A stretch of 64,000 bases of DNA from Doryteuthis pealeii. Its lineage: Eukaryota > Mollusca > Cephalopoda > Myopsida > Loliginidae. This document shows, piece by piece, positions 45,893-56,589 of the stretch; the stretch's first letter is position 1; each line of letters starts with the position of its first letter. Location: assembly GCA_023376005.1 (NCBI GenBank), contig CM042152.1:75280473-75344472 (forward strand), given 5' to 3'. Both the position numbers and the translations under genes were made by a program. Under the pieces are notes generated by a model. It saw only the letters and a program-made list of their open reading frames with translations, had not been told where the DNA came from and ran no database searches.

Positions 45893-46455
45893 GAGGAAGT
45901 CCCTGTTGCACAGTGGTTAAAGTGTTGGACTGTGACCTCATAGTAAGCAATTTTTGGACCATATTACCTTTAGGCACCCCTTTTTGATCTCGATTAAGAA
46001 AGGACATGTTTTTCATTTACACCATCAATATCCGGTTAGTTTTATAATTAAAAAAAAAAAATCTAAAAATCGTCTGTTAAAACAACCGGATATTGATGTG
46101 TAAATGAAAAACATGTCCTTTCTTAATCGAGATCAAAAAGGGGTACCCAAAGGTCATATGGTCCCAATTTTTAACTCCAGTCCCACTATTATGTTCACTT
46201 TTTGACTAACATCCTTGTGAAAGGTATGAAGCCAGTTACAGGTTAAGTAGCACCATTATTGTTCTACTTCTACAAGTATGAGAACCGAGAGGAAGAAGAA
46301 ATGAAAATGAATGCACAGAGTGGATACACCTTCCTCTAACCAAAGAATTATTCATCTAACTCTCTTGTGTTGTTTAATTATTTTCCTGCAATGGGCCCTT
46401 CACCAGATGCAGTTGGATAGCTTTGGCATTAAATAACCCAAGAAGACTGATATAC
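45893..46455 (+). mobile_element. SINE-D interrupted by a foldback MITE
   Basis: Head gtccctgttgcacagtggtt aaagtgttggactg, B-box region split by the insertion at 45956-46164, body ttctacttctacaagtatg, tail ggcattaaataacccaagaa then gatataccatt. Confidence 0.65.
45956..46164. mobile_element. 209-bp foldback MITE (perfect 8-bp TSD)
   Basis: TSD CAATTTTT at 45948-45955 and 46165-46172. Nearly perfect arms from ggaccatattacc inward to atatccggtt, around an A-rich loop of about 40 bp. Confidence 0.85.
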
Positions 46456-46461
46456 CATTGT

Positions 46462-47508
46462 GGTGAGCTGGAAGTTAACGCTTTGAAAGCAGAAATTAAA
46501 TGACAAAAATAAGACGGCTGCGCATAGGATCAGTGCAGGTAGAAAGAAAGAGTTGAGTTAATTCCAACTGAGAAACCGCCCTGTTGGCTGGGGCGTTAGA
46601 ATGCACCTCTGCAGAGGGGTAAGACTCCCCAATGGGGCCACCTGTTGGCCGTGGGTGGCGACCCGTGATGCTTAGGGATGGAACCCAGGTGGATGAGCAG
46701 TTCATGACTTTCAATACTCCACTTTGGCCCTATCTTGAGCTAGAGGAGTGGTCGGAGAGGCCCCCTCTGATCAATCGGCTGGTCACGTCAAGCCCTAGCA
46801 CCTATATGATTTTCCCAACCCTATTGCCCTTATGGCAACCCCCAATCCTTATCATATGGGTGCTGAGGGTCTACATGTCCTGGGAATGACTCAAATCATT
46901 CTGATGGTGAGGTTCCAGGTTTGGGAATGTGGAGCACCCCTTTATCACCATTGCTCCCTGGTCCACTCTGATCCGGAGTGGTAGTACCTGTTAGGGTCCT
47001 ATCTATGGGTTGAATAGAAAAACATGAGTTGATAAACAAAATTGTATTATCCATTAAGAATTGATTTATTACAAAACTTTATCAGCATTAAATGACCCAC
47101 TGAGGTTGATATGCCATTAAACAAACCAAACCCAACTGAGAAAGAAAGGGTAATGCTTAATATATAACAGCAGTGAAGTAACTTTTAGAGAGAGAAAGAT
47201 ATAGCTTGTAATACCTTCACCGGTAGGCAAATATTTCAGAGTTGAGCGACATGGACTGATTAGGCATAAGTTTGTCTTCTGAACTGTTCTTTGAAAACCT
47301 TCGCTTTTTTTATATCACTCCCTAGGATCGAAATCAGTCTTTTTTTTTTTAACTTCTTTTTTTAAGCGTGAATGTTTTTCATTGGTTGAAAATTATCATT
47401 TTTAATATTTCTATTTTTTTCTTTTTACCTGTGCTGATCCTATGCACAGACTTCTTATTTTCGTCATTTTATTTCTGCTTTCAAAGCGTTAAACTTCTAG
47501 CTCACCAC
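46462..47508. mobile_element. Foldback element carrying a nested 555-bp retroposon
   Basis: gagctggaagttaacgcttt gaaagcagaaat near 46465 is inverted near 47475-47505 (atttctgctttcaaagcgtt). The arms also share the aggatcagtgcaggta / tacctgtgctgatcct segment. Confidence 0.6.
46576..47131 (+). mobile_element. ~555-bp retroposon, full-length copy with perfect 12-bp TSD
   Basis: 556 bp between CCAACTGAGAAA at 46564-46575 and 47132-47143. Starts ccgccctgttggctggggcg, ends ccattaaacaaaccaaac. The best reference copy in the window. Confidence 0.9.
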
Positions 47509-47646
47509 ACCATTAAACAAAGAAACCAACCCAAATATTCTTTTTGTGATCATTCTTCAGCATGCAGAGCAAAAAAATGATGTAGTTCCCTGTTTGCTGG
47601 CATGAACGAATGCAAGTCGTTTTCTTCATTTCTATTGGTTTATTAA

Positions 47647-48350
47647 CCCTGAACAGAGCGTCTACAGAGCGTGTGTTGTCAGCACTCTTCTATATGGCAG
47701 CGAAGCCTGGATCACATACTCACGTCACGTGAGGAAACTGGACAGCTTTCACCTCAGATGCCTATGCCGCATTCTACGCATCCGCTGGCAGGACAAAGTG
47801 CCTAACACAGAAGTGCTGGAACGGGCAAACATAAACAGCATGCCTGCCATCACCTGCGAGAGACGCCTGCACTGGCTTGGCCATGTCAGGAGGATGAACA
47901 AAGGCCGCATCCCCAAAGACCTGCTGTATGGTGAACTAGTGGAGGGCACCCGACCGGCAGGGAGACCATGCCTACGCTTCAAAGATGTCTGCAAGAGAGA
48001 CCTGAAGATGTGCCGCATAAACATAGACACGTGGAAGGCTTGTGCAGAAGACTGTGCAACCTCGTCAAACAAGGAACAAAAAGAAGTGAAGAAGAGAGAA
48101 AAAAATCTGCCACAGAAAAGAGAGCTAAAAGAAAGGAGAAATAGCAGCACCCCCAACGCCTACAGAAAGCAGCACCTTTTGTTTGCAGCCATTGCACCAG
48201 AGACTGCCATTCGAGGATCGGTCTGTTCAGCCACTCACGTACTTGTAAGTGAGAGAGAGAAACAACAACAAAAAAAAGAACAAAAAAACTATGCCATCAT
48301 CTAAAATAGACGGAAGGTTGCCAACAAACATTAACCCTGAAAATTTGTTG
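47647..48350 (+). pseudogene. LINE ORF2 C-terminal region (family 1) and 3' UTR
   Basis: Open from about 47647: STLLYGSEAWITYSR, then KLDSFHLRCLCRILRIRWQD, ERRLHWLGHVRRMNKGRIPK, DLLYGELVEGTRPAGRPCLR and FKDVCKRDLKMC. This is the region after the reverse transcriptase domain in a common metazoan non-LTR element. One frameshift before ~48170 separates it from the terminal zinc-finger-like CSHCTRDCHSRIGLFSH, then SRTCK and a stop. The 3' UTR ends atagacggaaggttgccaac. RT and endonuclease parts are absent. Confidence 0.75.
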
Positions 48351-48484
48351 ACTGCTGCAACGGTCAATCTTTCTCTACTCTCTTTTCTTTTCTTCCTTAA
48401 ATCTTGACTAAAAGAGTTCCCAACCCAAGGGGAGACAACTTAAAGCAAAGAAAAACTGCATCCATTATTTAACCTCTTCCCTTC

Positions 48485-48635
48485 CGTGGGTCCGCTTGTT
48501 GGCCGTGAGTGGCAACCCGCGATGCTTAATGACGGAATCCTGGAGGACGAGCCGTCCATGACATGCAAACACTCCACTTAGACCCTTATTTAGGCTAGAC
48601 GATCAATCGGCTGGTCACGTCAAGCCCTAGCACCA
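48485..48635 (+). mobile_element. ~555-bp retroposon, 5' part
   Basis: ttgttggccgtgagtggcaa to cacgtcaagccctagcacca. Confidence 0.6.
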
Positions 48636-48649
48636 CTTAACTGTGAGGC

Positions 48650-49015
48650 CAGTGTCATTATAAGTATAGGTACCAACATTTGTGACATCATAGACATATT
48701 TTACAAAATCAAATCACTAACCCTGATTGAAAAAAAATCACCAAAATCAGAGAATTATCTGATTTTAGTGAAATTTTCAGTGTTGATTTATCAATGAATG
48801 AATTTTATAATGCATCAGTTATTTTATTTAAAACCTTTCCGATTTTTTTCAGGTCACTTAACTTTTTCCCCTCCCTTATTTTTATGGTTTCATAAAAAAT
48901 GTTTTTACGGTTGGTTTCATCTTCACACCATGAAGCCGTATTGAAATTTTTTATAAAACCATAAATATAAGGTCAAAGTTAAGTTTTTTAAACCACACAT
49001 CTTTAATATTCACTA
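48650..49015. mobile_element. Degraded foldback element related to 63517-63956
   Basis: Shares agagaattat ... gtgaaattttcagtgttgat and tttcaggtcacttaact with the large foldback element at the window end; inner arms ttatttttatggtttcataa / inverse. Confidence 0.55.
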
Positions 49016-49025
49016 ACAGTGTTTA

Positions 49026-49208
49026 TCAGACTAGTGCTAGACCAAGGAGATTGTTTTTGTATCTGAGGTGGAGTGACACACCTACCATCAGCTCCTTACT
49101 TTACCGCACAGATCCCTGTGCTACTCATATGCTGAGTTGGCGAGGACCGGTATTGAACTAGGAACCTTGTGATTTCTAGCCGAATGCTCTACCGACTGAG
49201 CTAACCCA
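49026..49208 (-). mobile_element. SINE-A copy
   Basis: Minus-strand head (gggttagctcagtcggtaga), B-box region and first half of the body; 3' end truncated. Confidence 0.75.
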
Positions 49209-49209
49209 G

Positions 49210-49585
49210 AAACTCTTGGAGAAAAAGCTAGATGGGAACTGTACAAAGATGCTGCAAGCTGTTTTGCAAAAAAAAAAAAAAATTGGACGCACCCCCCACA
49301 CACAAACAAAAAGCAGTTGTACAGCCACTTGCCTCCTATCCCACAAACCATCTAGATATGACGAACAAAACATGTTGAAGAAACAAAGACAAACTCATAA
49401 ATGTCGTTTTCCAGTGAGCACCTGGACATGGACACACCAGTGTAGGTCACTCAGTGAAAACCTTTCATCGATCAGTTATGTGCGATTATTGGATGCTACG
49501 CCGAGGACGTTCCAGGGTCGATGGATGATAGGGACGAGTAGCGAGGAAAAGATGGAGATACATTCTGTCGGCGAGACTTGATGAT
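49210..49585 (+). pseudogene. LINE ORF2 C-terminal fragment (family 2)
   Basis: KLDGNCTKMLQAVLQ followed, across frameshifts, by a LYSHLPPIS-like stretch, DEL-like residues and a DR/W end. Same family as 188-394 but containing the upstream KMLQAVL block. Decayed by an A-run expansion near 49267. Confidence 0.6.
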
Positions 49586-49591
49586 GATTCA

Positions 49592-49845
49592 TTTTTTATC
49601 TCAGTCGGTAGAGTGTTCGGCTAGAAACCACAAGGTTCCTAGTTCAATACCCACCCTCGCCAACTCAGCGTATGAGTAGCACAGGGATCTGTGCGGTAAA
49701 GTAAGGAACTGATTGTAGGTGTGGCGCTCCACCTCAGACGCTAAAATAATCTCCTTGGTCTAGCGCTAGTGAAAAGGGGATAGACTCCCTCGCTGCATGG
49801 CTGATACCGACATTAGGCCGCCCCGACGTCTTTACTTTTACTTAT
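49592..49845 (+). mobile_element. SINE-A, near complete
   Basis: tatctcagtcggtagagtgt through gcgtatgagtagcacaggga to gccgccccgacgtcttta. Confidence 0.75.
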
Positions 49846-50030
49846 AGGTATAGTCCCAAATACCGACTGTTTCGGCTTTAAGGGTAGATAATATTTGTTA
49901 AAATGTTAGAATCACTTGGAAGTTGCTTCCCTTAGATAAGGAATCACACGAGTGTGTAAGGGAGATAACTCTGTATATAAACTGAATTTTATCAAGTATG
50001 AGTAATTATCAAATCGTTTCGGCAGCACGG

Positions 50031-50032
<2 letters not shown>

Positions 50033-50102
<70 letters not shown>
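50033..50102. repeat. CT microsatellite
   Basis: About 33 CT units, ending where the foldback MITE begins. Confidence 0.95.
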
Positions 50103-50104
<2 letters not shown>

Positions 50105-50295
50105 ATTTCCTATAACTCCAACATAAACAAAGGAGAACCACCCTTGACTGATAAATTATTTATTTATTTTCCCATTAAACTAACCATAAACCCTAACCCT
50201 AACCCAGTCTTCTTTTTTCCTAGTAGATCAATAAATAAATAATTTATCAGTCAAGGGTGGTTCCCCTTTGTTTATGTTGGAGTTATAGGAAATAA
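50102..50295. mobile_element. Foldback MITE with telomere-like core, copy 3
   Basis: Arms as in the other two copies; loop with aaaccctaaccctaaccca, the longest telomere-like run of the three. Confidence 0.8.
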
Positions 50296-50349
50296 ACCCC
50301 CTCCTCTCTCTCTCCCCCTCTCCGTCTGTCCCTATTGGTTATCACTCTT

Positions 50350-50620
50350 CGTAAGTCCTCTAGATGGCACCCAGTGTTTGCACAGAGCTGAAGAATGTAA
50401 GATTTGCCTGTCGATCAACACTGAGGAGTCCATGTGTAAGAGTCCCTTATGAGTTCTTCCTTACTTCTCCAGTAGTGTCCAAGGCATGTTCTGCTCACCT
50501 TTCTTGGATGGTTTGCGAGATGGGAAGTAAGTGGCCGTACAGCTGCTGTTTTGTAGGATGCAGCTTCCAGGATTTTTTTTTCGAAACAACACGCAGCATC
50601 TTTATGTTAATTCTATTTAG
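50350..50620 (-). pseudogene. LINE ORF2 C-terminal fragment (family 2)
   Basis: Minus strand reads KMLRVVSKKKSWKLHPTKQQ then LYGHLLPISQTIQ, followed by frameshifted KEELI-type sequence. The best preserved family-2 block here. Confidence 0.65.
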
Positions 50621-50821
50621 ATTTTTCTCTAATTATTTCGTTGCACTCCAAGTGGTGCAAGCATACAGTAGTACTGACTCGGTTAGAGCTTATGGCCGAT
50701 GACCTGTCACTGATTGATTATATCCTTTCCTAGTAGTCACTCCTTCCCTTCATTTCAAACACCGCAGACTGAGATATCAGGGCACAACCCTCTACCAAGA
50801 TTACTGTCAAAATAATTAATA

Positions 50822-50975
50822 CTACCCCTGTCCTTGGAGCCGCTAGTGTAACGGTTATCGCCGTAGAAAATGGATTCGGTGACCCGTGTTCAAATCCTGG
50901 ATGAAGTTGTTTGTGTTTCAATTTGTGCTAATACTGTTGGGGAAGATATAAGAATCAGCGGTGTGTTAACTCATA
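50822..50975 (+). mobile_element. SINE-B head half
   Basis: tRNA-like ctagtgtaacggttatcgcc ... cgtgttcaaatcctgga, then a partial body. Confidence 0.6.
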
Positions 50976-51054
50976 GCTAACACCCGTAGTCTTATAATGT
51001 ATTAAGTTATCCAATAAGATAACCTAATGCATAATGTTCTGTAGGAAAAAAAGA

Positions 51055-51665
51055 AAAGTCATTAAAATTTCTATATAATAATGGAGATTCGGTTTTAATT
51101 TGCTTGTAACCGAAACTACGTCACTGTTTATGTCACATTACCCCAAATCGTCAATACATAGAACAAAGAACAACCTTGTATTTTATATACTCAAAATTTG
51201 AATATGCCACCTTAGACGATCCTTATTGTTTTTTAAAACACGTTTTTTTTTATATATATACATGCCCGGTATTATATATTTATATATAGTTTCTTCTTAT
51301 TTTAATATGTATTTAAAGTTATCTAACGTATAGAGTTTTACAAGAAAATTATTTACAAACAAGAAATAGTCATTTTTTTTCAGTATCAAGAGGTCAACTA
51401 AAAAGTTTACAAATTTAAATACCAACGATTTTGTGTAAAATTTATGTGTAAAATATTCAATATAATTATTTAATCAATAATTATGATGGAGAAAGAACTA
51501 AGTTTCTATTCAAAAAATTTTTTTGTTTACTCCTTTAATAAATTTGATGATTTTACTTACTTATAATATAAACCCTCTGACATTGAATTTTTAACTCCCA
51601 CCCCACTCAGACAATATTTTTCAAAAATAAACTTTTACACCAGCCGGAGGGTGTTTTTTGCTAAT
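51055..51665 (-). repeat. Family-F repeat, minus copy
   Basis: Minus strand starts acaccctccggctggtgtaa and ends gaatctccattattatatag; the same layout as 23095-23535 and 31075-31735. Confidence 0.6.
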
Positions 51666-51683
51666 CTATAAATAATGGAGATT

Positions 51684-51686
<3 letters not shown>

Positions 51687-51720
<34 letters not shown>
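51687..51720. repeat. ATT microsatellite at the LINE 3' end
   Basis: About 11 ATT units; AAT on the LINE sense strand, probably its 3' tail. Confidence 0.85.
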
Positions 51721-51721
<1 letters not shown>

Positions 51722-52170
51722 TCACTCCACGAAAGGGTTTCACACCCACCATAGCTGGTGGTTCATTGGAGCTTGAGTGACGACAGGTTTCCAGGACTCT
51801 TCGGAGTATTCCAGCCGATCTTAGCTATGTTATTGTCTGAGTGGTCTCGATTCTTCCTCTGATTTCCAATTCATCCAGACTCTTTTCCAAACCCTTGGAG
51901 TCGTTCCAATGGCACCAATTACAATTGGTACGACTTTTACCTTCATGTGCCAAAGTTCTTTTCAGCTCTTTGGCTAGGTCCAAGTATTAATCTATCTTTA
52001 CATTTTCTTTCATTTTCACTCAGCGATCCACCAGGACAGCAAATTCCACGAGATGTCAAGTTCTCTTCTTTTTAATTAACACTAGGTCTCGTCTCCTAGA
52101 CTGGATAAAGTGATCCGTTTGTATCTCAAAATCCCAGAGAATGTTATGCTTCTCACTCTCTATGTGGTAC

Positions 52171-52741
52171 TGTTACATACCCACACTGACATCGCGTACA
52201 CGATCAGTGTGTGAGAGTGAGAGTTCTCAGATAAGACAGTTCTTCAGTGATAGAGAGAGAGATTAGAGACTTACTTGGTGAGGAGAACTTTACTTTTCCA
52301 GTTGCCATGTTCCTGTCTAGTTGAGTTCTTCTAGCTTCTTCTTCTTCTTCTTCTTCTTCTTAACTAAGGGAGTTGAGTTCTTCTAAGGGCTTATGTTGGA
52401 CTTTGCTTGTGTTTAATTAAATGAACTTTTTGTTACTTGATCAAGTTTTTATTTTATCTAGCCCATGATTCTTATTTGCCGCGCGGGGAGACCAGCCTCA
52501 GAGCACGTCTTGAACTCTTTGACGGCCAGGCTGAATCTCTAAACTCTCACCTCTCACTCCTCCTTTCTTTCCTTCACCACGTGCCATTCCTCGTCCAATC
52601 AAAAACTATGCCACGCGTCTATGCTGACATCATCATTCAAATTTTTCCGTTCCAACACACGCACCACAACTCAAACATTTCCGTAACTAATCAGGTCACT
52701 TCAGACATCTTCATGGTTCCACGTCATGCCCATGTGTAACA
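52171..52741. mobile_element. Solo-LTR-like insertion in the LINE
   Basis: 571 bp with short inverted ends TGTTACA...GTAACA, beginning TG and ending CA, cutting the LINE between VLN and the LWDFEIQTD block. No coding content; no clear target duplication. Confidence 0.5.
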
Positions 52742-53659
52742 TTTAGGACCAATTCCGGTTCGTGCATATGCCATCTAGTAACATGGTGAAAATGGAATTT
52801 CTTGCACAATTCCCAGTGGATCACATTTCCCACACAGTCAAGCCTAGTCTTGTGCTCTCTTTGTGCTAGTTTGTTGCATTTGCTTAGCATATGATTAACC
52901 GTTTCGTCTCTGTCTCCACACATTCTACACTTGCTATTCTACTGTGTCTTATCTATTTTCACTTTGATATAGTTTGTTCTTATGGCATTGTCTTGTGTTT
53001 CAATTATGAGAGATTCAGTTTCTCTCTTGAGGTTTCCCCTTCATAGCCCTGCCCAGGTCTTATCGTGTAAGATCTCTCCAGTTTGTTGCTTGAAGTATCC
53101 ATATAATTGTTTTTCTTCCCGTTTCTGTTTTCTAGTTTTTGTTGTATTTCTGCTTGTCCCTATGTTGCCGTTGCTTTTTCTGACTCATGTGATTAGTCTT
53201 TCTTTGCTTTTTTTAGTGTATTCTTCGAGTACTTCGAATTGTAGCATTTGCACAATATTCAATGGTAGCGAGTCCACTTCCTCCTTCTTTTCTTGGTACA
53301 TACAGTCTGTCTATGTCGTCTCTTGGATGTAATGCCTTGAGTATCCTTGTCTTTGGGTCTATCCGTCGGAGTTCCTCTATTGTCCATTTTAAGAATGGTC
53401 CAGAGTATCTTACAAGGGAGACAGCTCAGGTGTTTATTCCTTTGACGAGATTTCTGCTGCAGAGCTTATTACTAGAAATTTTCTTATTCTTCAGAGGTAT
53501 TCTTTTCTCACTTTTTCTTTCATCTCTGTTTGATGGTGTCCACTTCCAATATTCCCAAGTATTTGGAATTCTCTTTTTCTCCAAGTGTTCTTATATTTTC
53601 CTGATTCGTTAGTTCTATTCCCACCGCTGTTTCATTTTTCCTTTCTTCATCACGAGCAT

Positions 53660-53970
53660 GATGTTAAGTTTCTCACCGCCATCCTTAGCCAGTTGAAAAG
53701 GACTTAAAGTAAGTAAGTCCTGAGCTATGGAATCCTTTGGTAAGTGAATAAGTCCTGAGTTATGGAATCCTACGTAGTGTCAAAGGTCCAGTGATATAAT
53801 CCTATGTTCCGTCGTCCACGAAGGTTCAAGTAGGTATGACCAGAACAGCCGGTATAAATAATAATATCAGCAGCAGAGTACTGCCAGTGATTGGCCAAGA
53901 ATATGGTCACATGATTATCGCTAAATAAGAGTGGGCATTTAACACACGCCTTATATTTAAAAATCTCAAC
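53660..53970 (+). repeat. Dispersed repeat X, copy 2
   Basis: gttaagtttctcaccgccat to cacacgccttatattt, matching 12988-13290, with a local duplication of the agtcctgagctatggaatcc block. Interrupts the R4-like LINE. Confidence 0.6.
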
Positions 53971-54478
53971 ACATGACAATTGTTGATGCCGAATGTCATT
54001 CCTATATCTTGGCTGTATATTCTTATGGTTTGTACAAGAATTCCCAGTTCTTTTTCATTTCTGACAAAACCTTTATAGCATCCATGTACATGAGATGATT
54101 TATTTTTTTTCCTGTGATTTTGTAAACTTGTGTCTCCCTGTACATTTTCTTAAGTATATAGTTGTGTTGGAATATTTTGGATATATAAGGTGTCCTGCAA
54201 TACACCAACTGAATTTATATACTGTGCAAGGTCATGTGGTTTATTCCTCCACCAATCAACAGCCATAATGCGTGGCTGGTTGACTACTTAAGCACTGATA
54301 CTGAGAACCGTCAATTTGCAATCATTGACGAATACATTATAATACTAAGGAGCACCAAGGATTCTGTACCAAGGATTTTCGCTGGACGAGCGCTTTTGCT
54401 TGAAGCCTAAAGGATGTCCCATAAAATCGTAACAAGTTGAGAGACATCATTGCTATTACAAATAGCAGTGGTGATATA

Positions 54479-54766
54479 TATATTTACCAACCCCTCCGCA
54501 CGAGCAGGATGCGACACAAGGTCAATTTCTTAAGCGGAGTTTAACAGGTTTGAATTCAGAGTTTTCCTTCTTCTAGACCGGTTGCCTAACCAAGGTTAAA
54601 GAGCCCACTCTGCCCTGCTATTTTCCCATAGCTGGAGGGAGAGTAGGATTCATGCCTTTCCCAAGGGTATTAGCGCTAAGTGAAATGCAATTACCACGTC
54701 CAGGAATTGAACTCGGGGCGACGAGTCCATTTCCCATGACTTTAACCATTACACCACGTGCTTCCT
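54479..54766 (-). mobile_element. SINE-B, full-length reference copy with 15-bp TSD
   Basis: 288 bp. TSD AGCAGTGGTGATATA (54464-54478) / AGCAGTTGTGATATA (54767-54781). Minus strand: head gcacgtggtgtaatggttaa, B box cgagttcaattcctgg, body tattctccctccagctatgg (variant), 3' end ggaggggttggtaaatata. Inserted in the LINE's RT region. Confidence 0.85.
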
Positions 54767-55557
54767 AGCAGTTGTGATATAGAGTCTCTCTGGAATGTAC
54801 CTCTTTAGATTTTTACCTTGCTAATGTCTGTCCTCCTGCTGTTAATTCCACTTTCCATTTTTTTTATGGTTTTAGTGAATAGTTTTATTACTTTGTAGAA
54901 TATTTTGTACCTCTTCAAACATTCAATTCTCCAAGTTTGTGGGATCATGTCACAGGCATTTCTGTAGTCAATCCATGCCATGGCTAGATTTCTCCACCTT
55001 CTTTTAACCTCTTTATGGATATGCTGATCTATATAGATTAGGTAATTTGTTCCTCTTGTTCCTTTTCGGTATCCTTTCTGTTCTCCCGGAAATAATCCGC
55101 GGTGACAAAGCGAGTAGTAGATTTCTTCTTTATTAGCGCGGTTAAGATTTTTCATATCACAGGTAGACATGTTATCAACCTATAGTTGCTGAGGACGGTT
55201 CCGTTCTGGGGGTCTTTCTGGATCAGGGTAGTTTTTCCCTTTGTTATTCATTCAGTTATATTTGCTTTTTATATGCATTTACACAGTTGTCGAGCCAATC
55301 TGTTGTGGATAAATGTGAATATTTAAAACCAGAATCCATGTATACTATCATGACTCTGTGTTTTCCAGTTCGATATTTTCTTTAGTGTTGCTTTTAGCGA
55401 GTCCAGCTGTATTTTTGCCTCGGATCCTTGCAGTTCCTTTTTTATCTCGTGCATTAATTCAACCTTTCTATTTGGTCTCTTTTTTCCCATATCTTTCTCC
55501 AAAAATGTTCTGTTTCCTTTGCACTTGGGTATTCAATTTATTGACTAAGAATCATAT

Positions 55558-55843
55558 TATTTCTCTGAATGTTTGAGATGAGGCTTGAAGATTAGTATTA
55601 TCTGCGTTATTCGGGCTATTGTCCCCATCTTCATTGTTATTTGTACAACGTTTCGGCCGATATGCCCTCCGGATTCAAAGTTCCGTGATGGCTCCCGATT
55701 ACGACAAGAAAGTTCCCGAGTTCGAAAAGAAGGTTCCCGAGTCCGAGAAGAAATACCCGAAGAAGACCGGAGGGCATATCGGCCGAAACGTTGTACAAAT
55801 AACAATGAAGATGGGGACAATAGTCCGAATAACGCAGATAATG
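55558..55843 (-). mobile_element. Hairpin element (CGTTTCGGCC family), reference copy with 10-bp TSD
   Basis: 286 bp between AGAATCATAT at 55548-55557 and 55844-55853. Long arms (attatctgcgttattcgggc through gtacaacgtttcggccgata to tgccctccgg) around a ~90-bp loop, plus a ~40-base tail on one side only (tgtttgagatgaggcttgaa). Confidence 0.8.
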
Positions 55844-55859
55844 AGAATCATATCTTCAA

Positions 55860-56580
55860 AATTGTTGCATAGCTGGGTCGATCTAAAGGAGTTGACGTTG
55901 GTTATAGTAATAATTCTATACTTGTCTTCTTACTGTTCAACTATGCTGGATATGGTTGGGTCTGTCTGTGTTCGTTGGTGGATCTGTTGTTAGGCTGGAT
56001 GGCATTCTCGCTGTCTTCGAGTGTGGAAATTACTTTGAAATCTTTTGAAATATCTTGTCTTGTGCTGTTGATAGTTTTTAATTACAAACACAAGACGTTC
56101 TTGTTTTTTTCTGAGCTCATTTATTTTAACCCAAGTAAAAATGCCTTGGGGAACAGAGACTCATCTTGCATCTGTTCCCTTTAACAGCTCAGTACTGACT
56201 GACAACTCATCACTCTCTCTTTCTCTTATTCTCTTTCTAACCTTGTGCTAACCAATTAGAAATCGACAGGTAGCCTTTCATTTGTCATCCCCCAAATTCT
56301 AGTAACTTTCCACTATTATCTACTCGAAACTTAAATTTTTGACTTTTTCCATCTCATTATATTACAATATTTCACAAATCCACAATAACATACGTTATAT
56401 GCTTTCAAGTTGTATGTGTCTATCTTGTAAGCCCGCTCCACATTCAAATACACCGTAAGGAAAAAGTCGGCTTGTGACACGAGGGTCGGACACAAAACTG
56501 GCCTTGTGTCAGACCTCCGTCTTTGTCATCCATTTTATCAATTCATCGTGAACTGTTCTTATATTTATGCTGTACGAGGA
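55860..56580. other. Unassigned sequence
   Basis: No gene seen. 56150-56350 is CT-rich with short direct motifs and could be part of an LTR; unproven. Confidence 0.35.
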
Positions 56581-56589
56581 AACGATATT

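Larger units (their letters stand above)
51720..55175 (-). mobile_element. Decayed R4-like LINE with nested insertions
   Basis: Minus-strand blocks in order. 55170-54805: reverse transcriptase (GTNYLIYIDQHI, LAMAWIDYRNACDMIPQTW). 54208-54023: continuing RT with the catalytic-box remnant YMDAIK in place of the usual YMDD. About 53580-52930: post-RT region (AVSLVRYSGPFLKWTIEELR, HPRDDIDRLYVPRKEGGSGL, KQLYGYFKQQTGEI). 52923-52742: zinc-knuckle-like CRMCGDRDETVNHMLSKC. 52150-51730: endonuclease-like and C-terminal part (LWDFEIQTDHFI, RRDLVLIKKKR, VPIVIGAIGT). It ends in an ATT repeat (51687-51720). The cysteine/histidine motif and C-terminal nuclease region fit the R2/R4 group. Many stops and frameshifts: a fossil. 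Confidence 0.8.

Noticed and set aside
47749..48156. Minus-strand ORF of 135 codons
   Set aside because: Antisense shadow of the LINE coding region on the + strand.
50190..50215. Telomere end or interstitial telomere array
   Set aside because: Only two to three CCCTAA-like units, and they are the loop of a MITE found three times.
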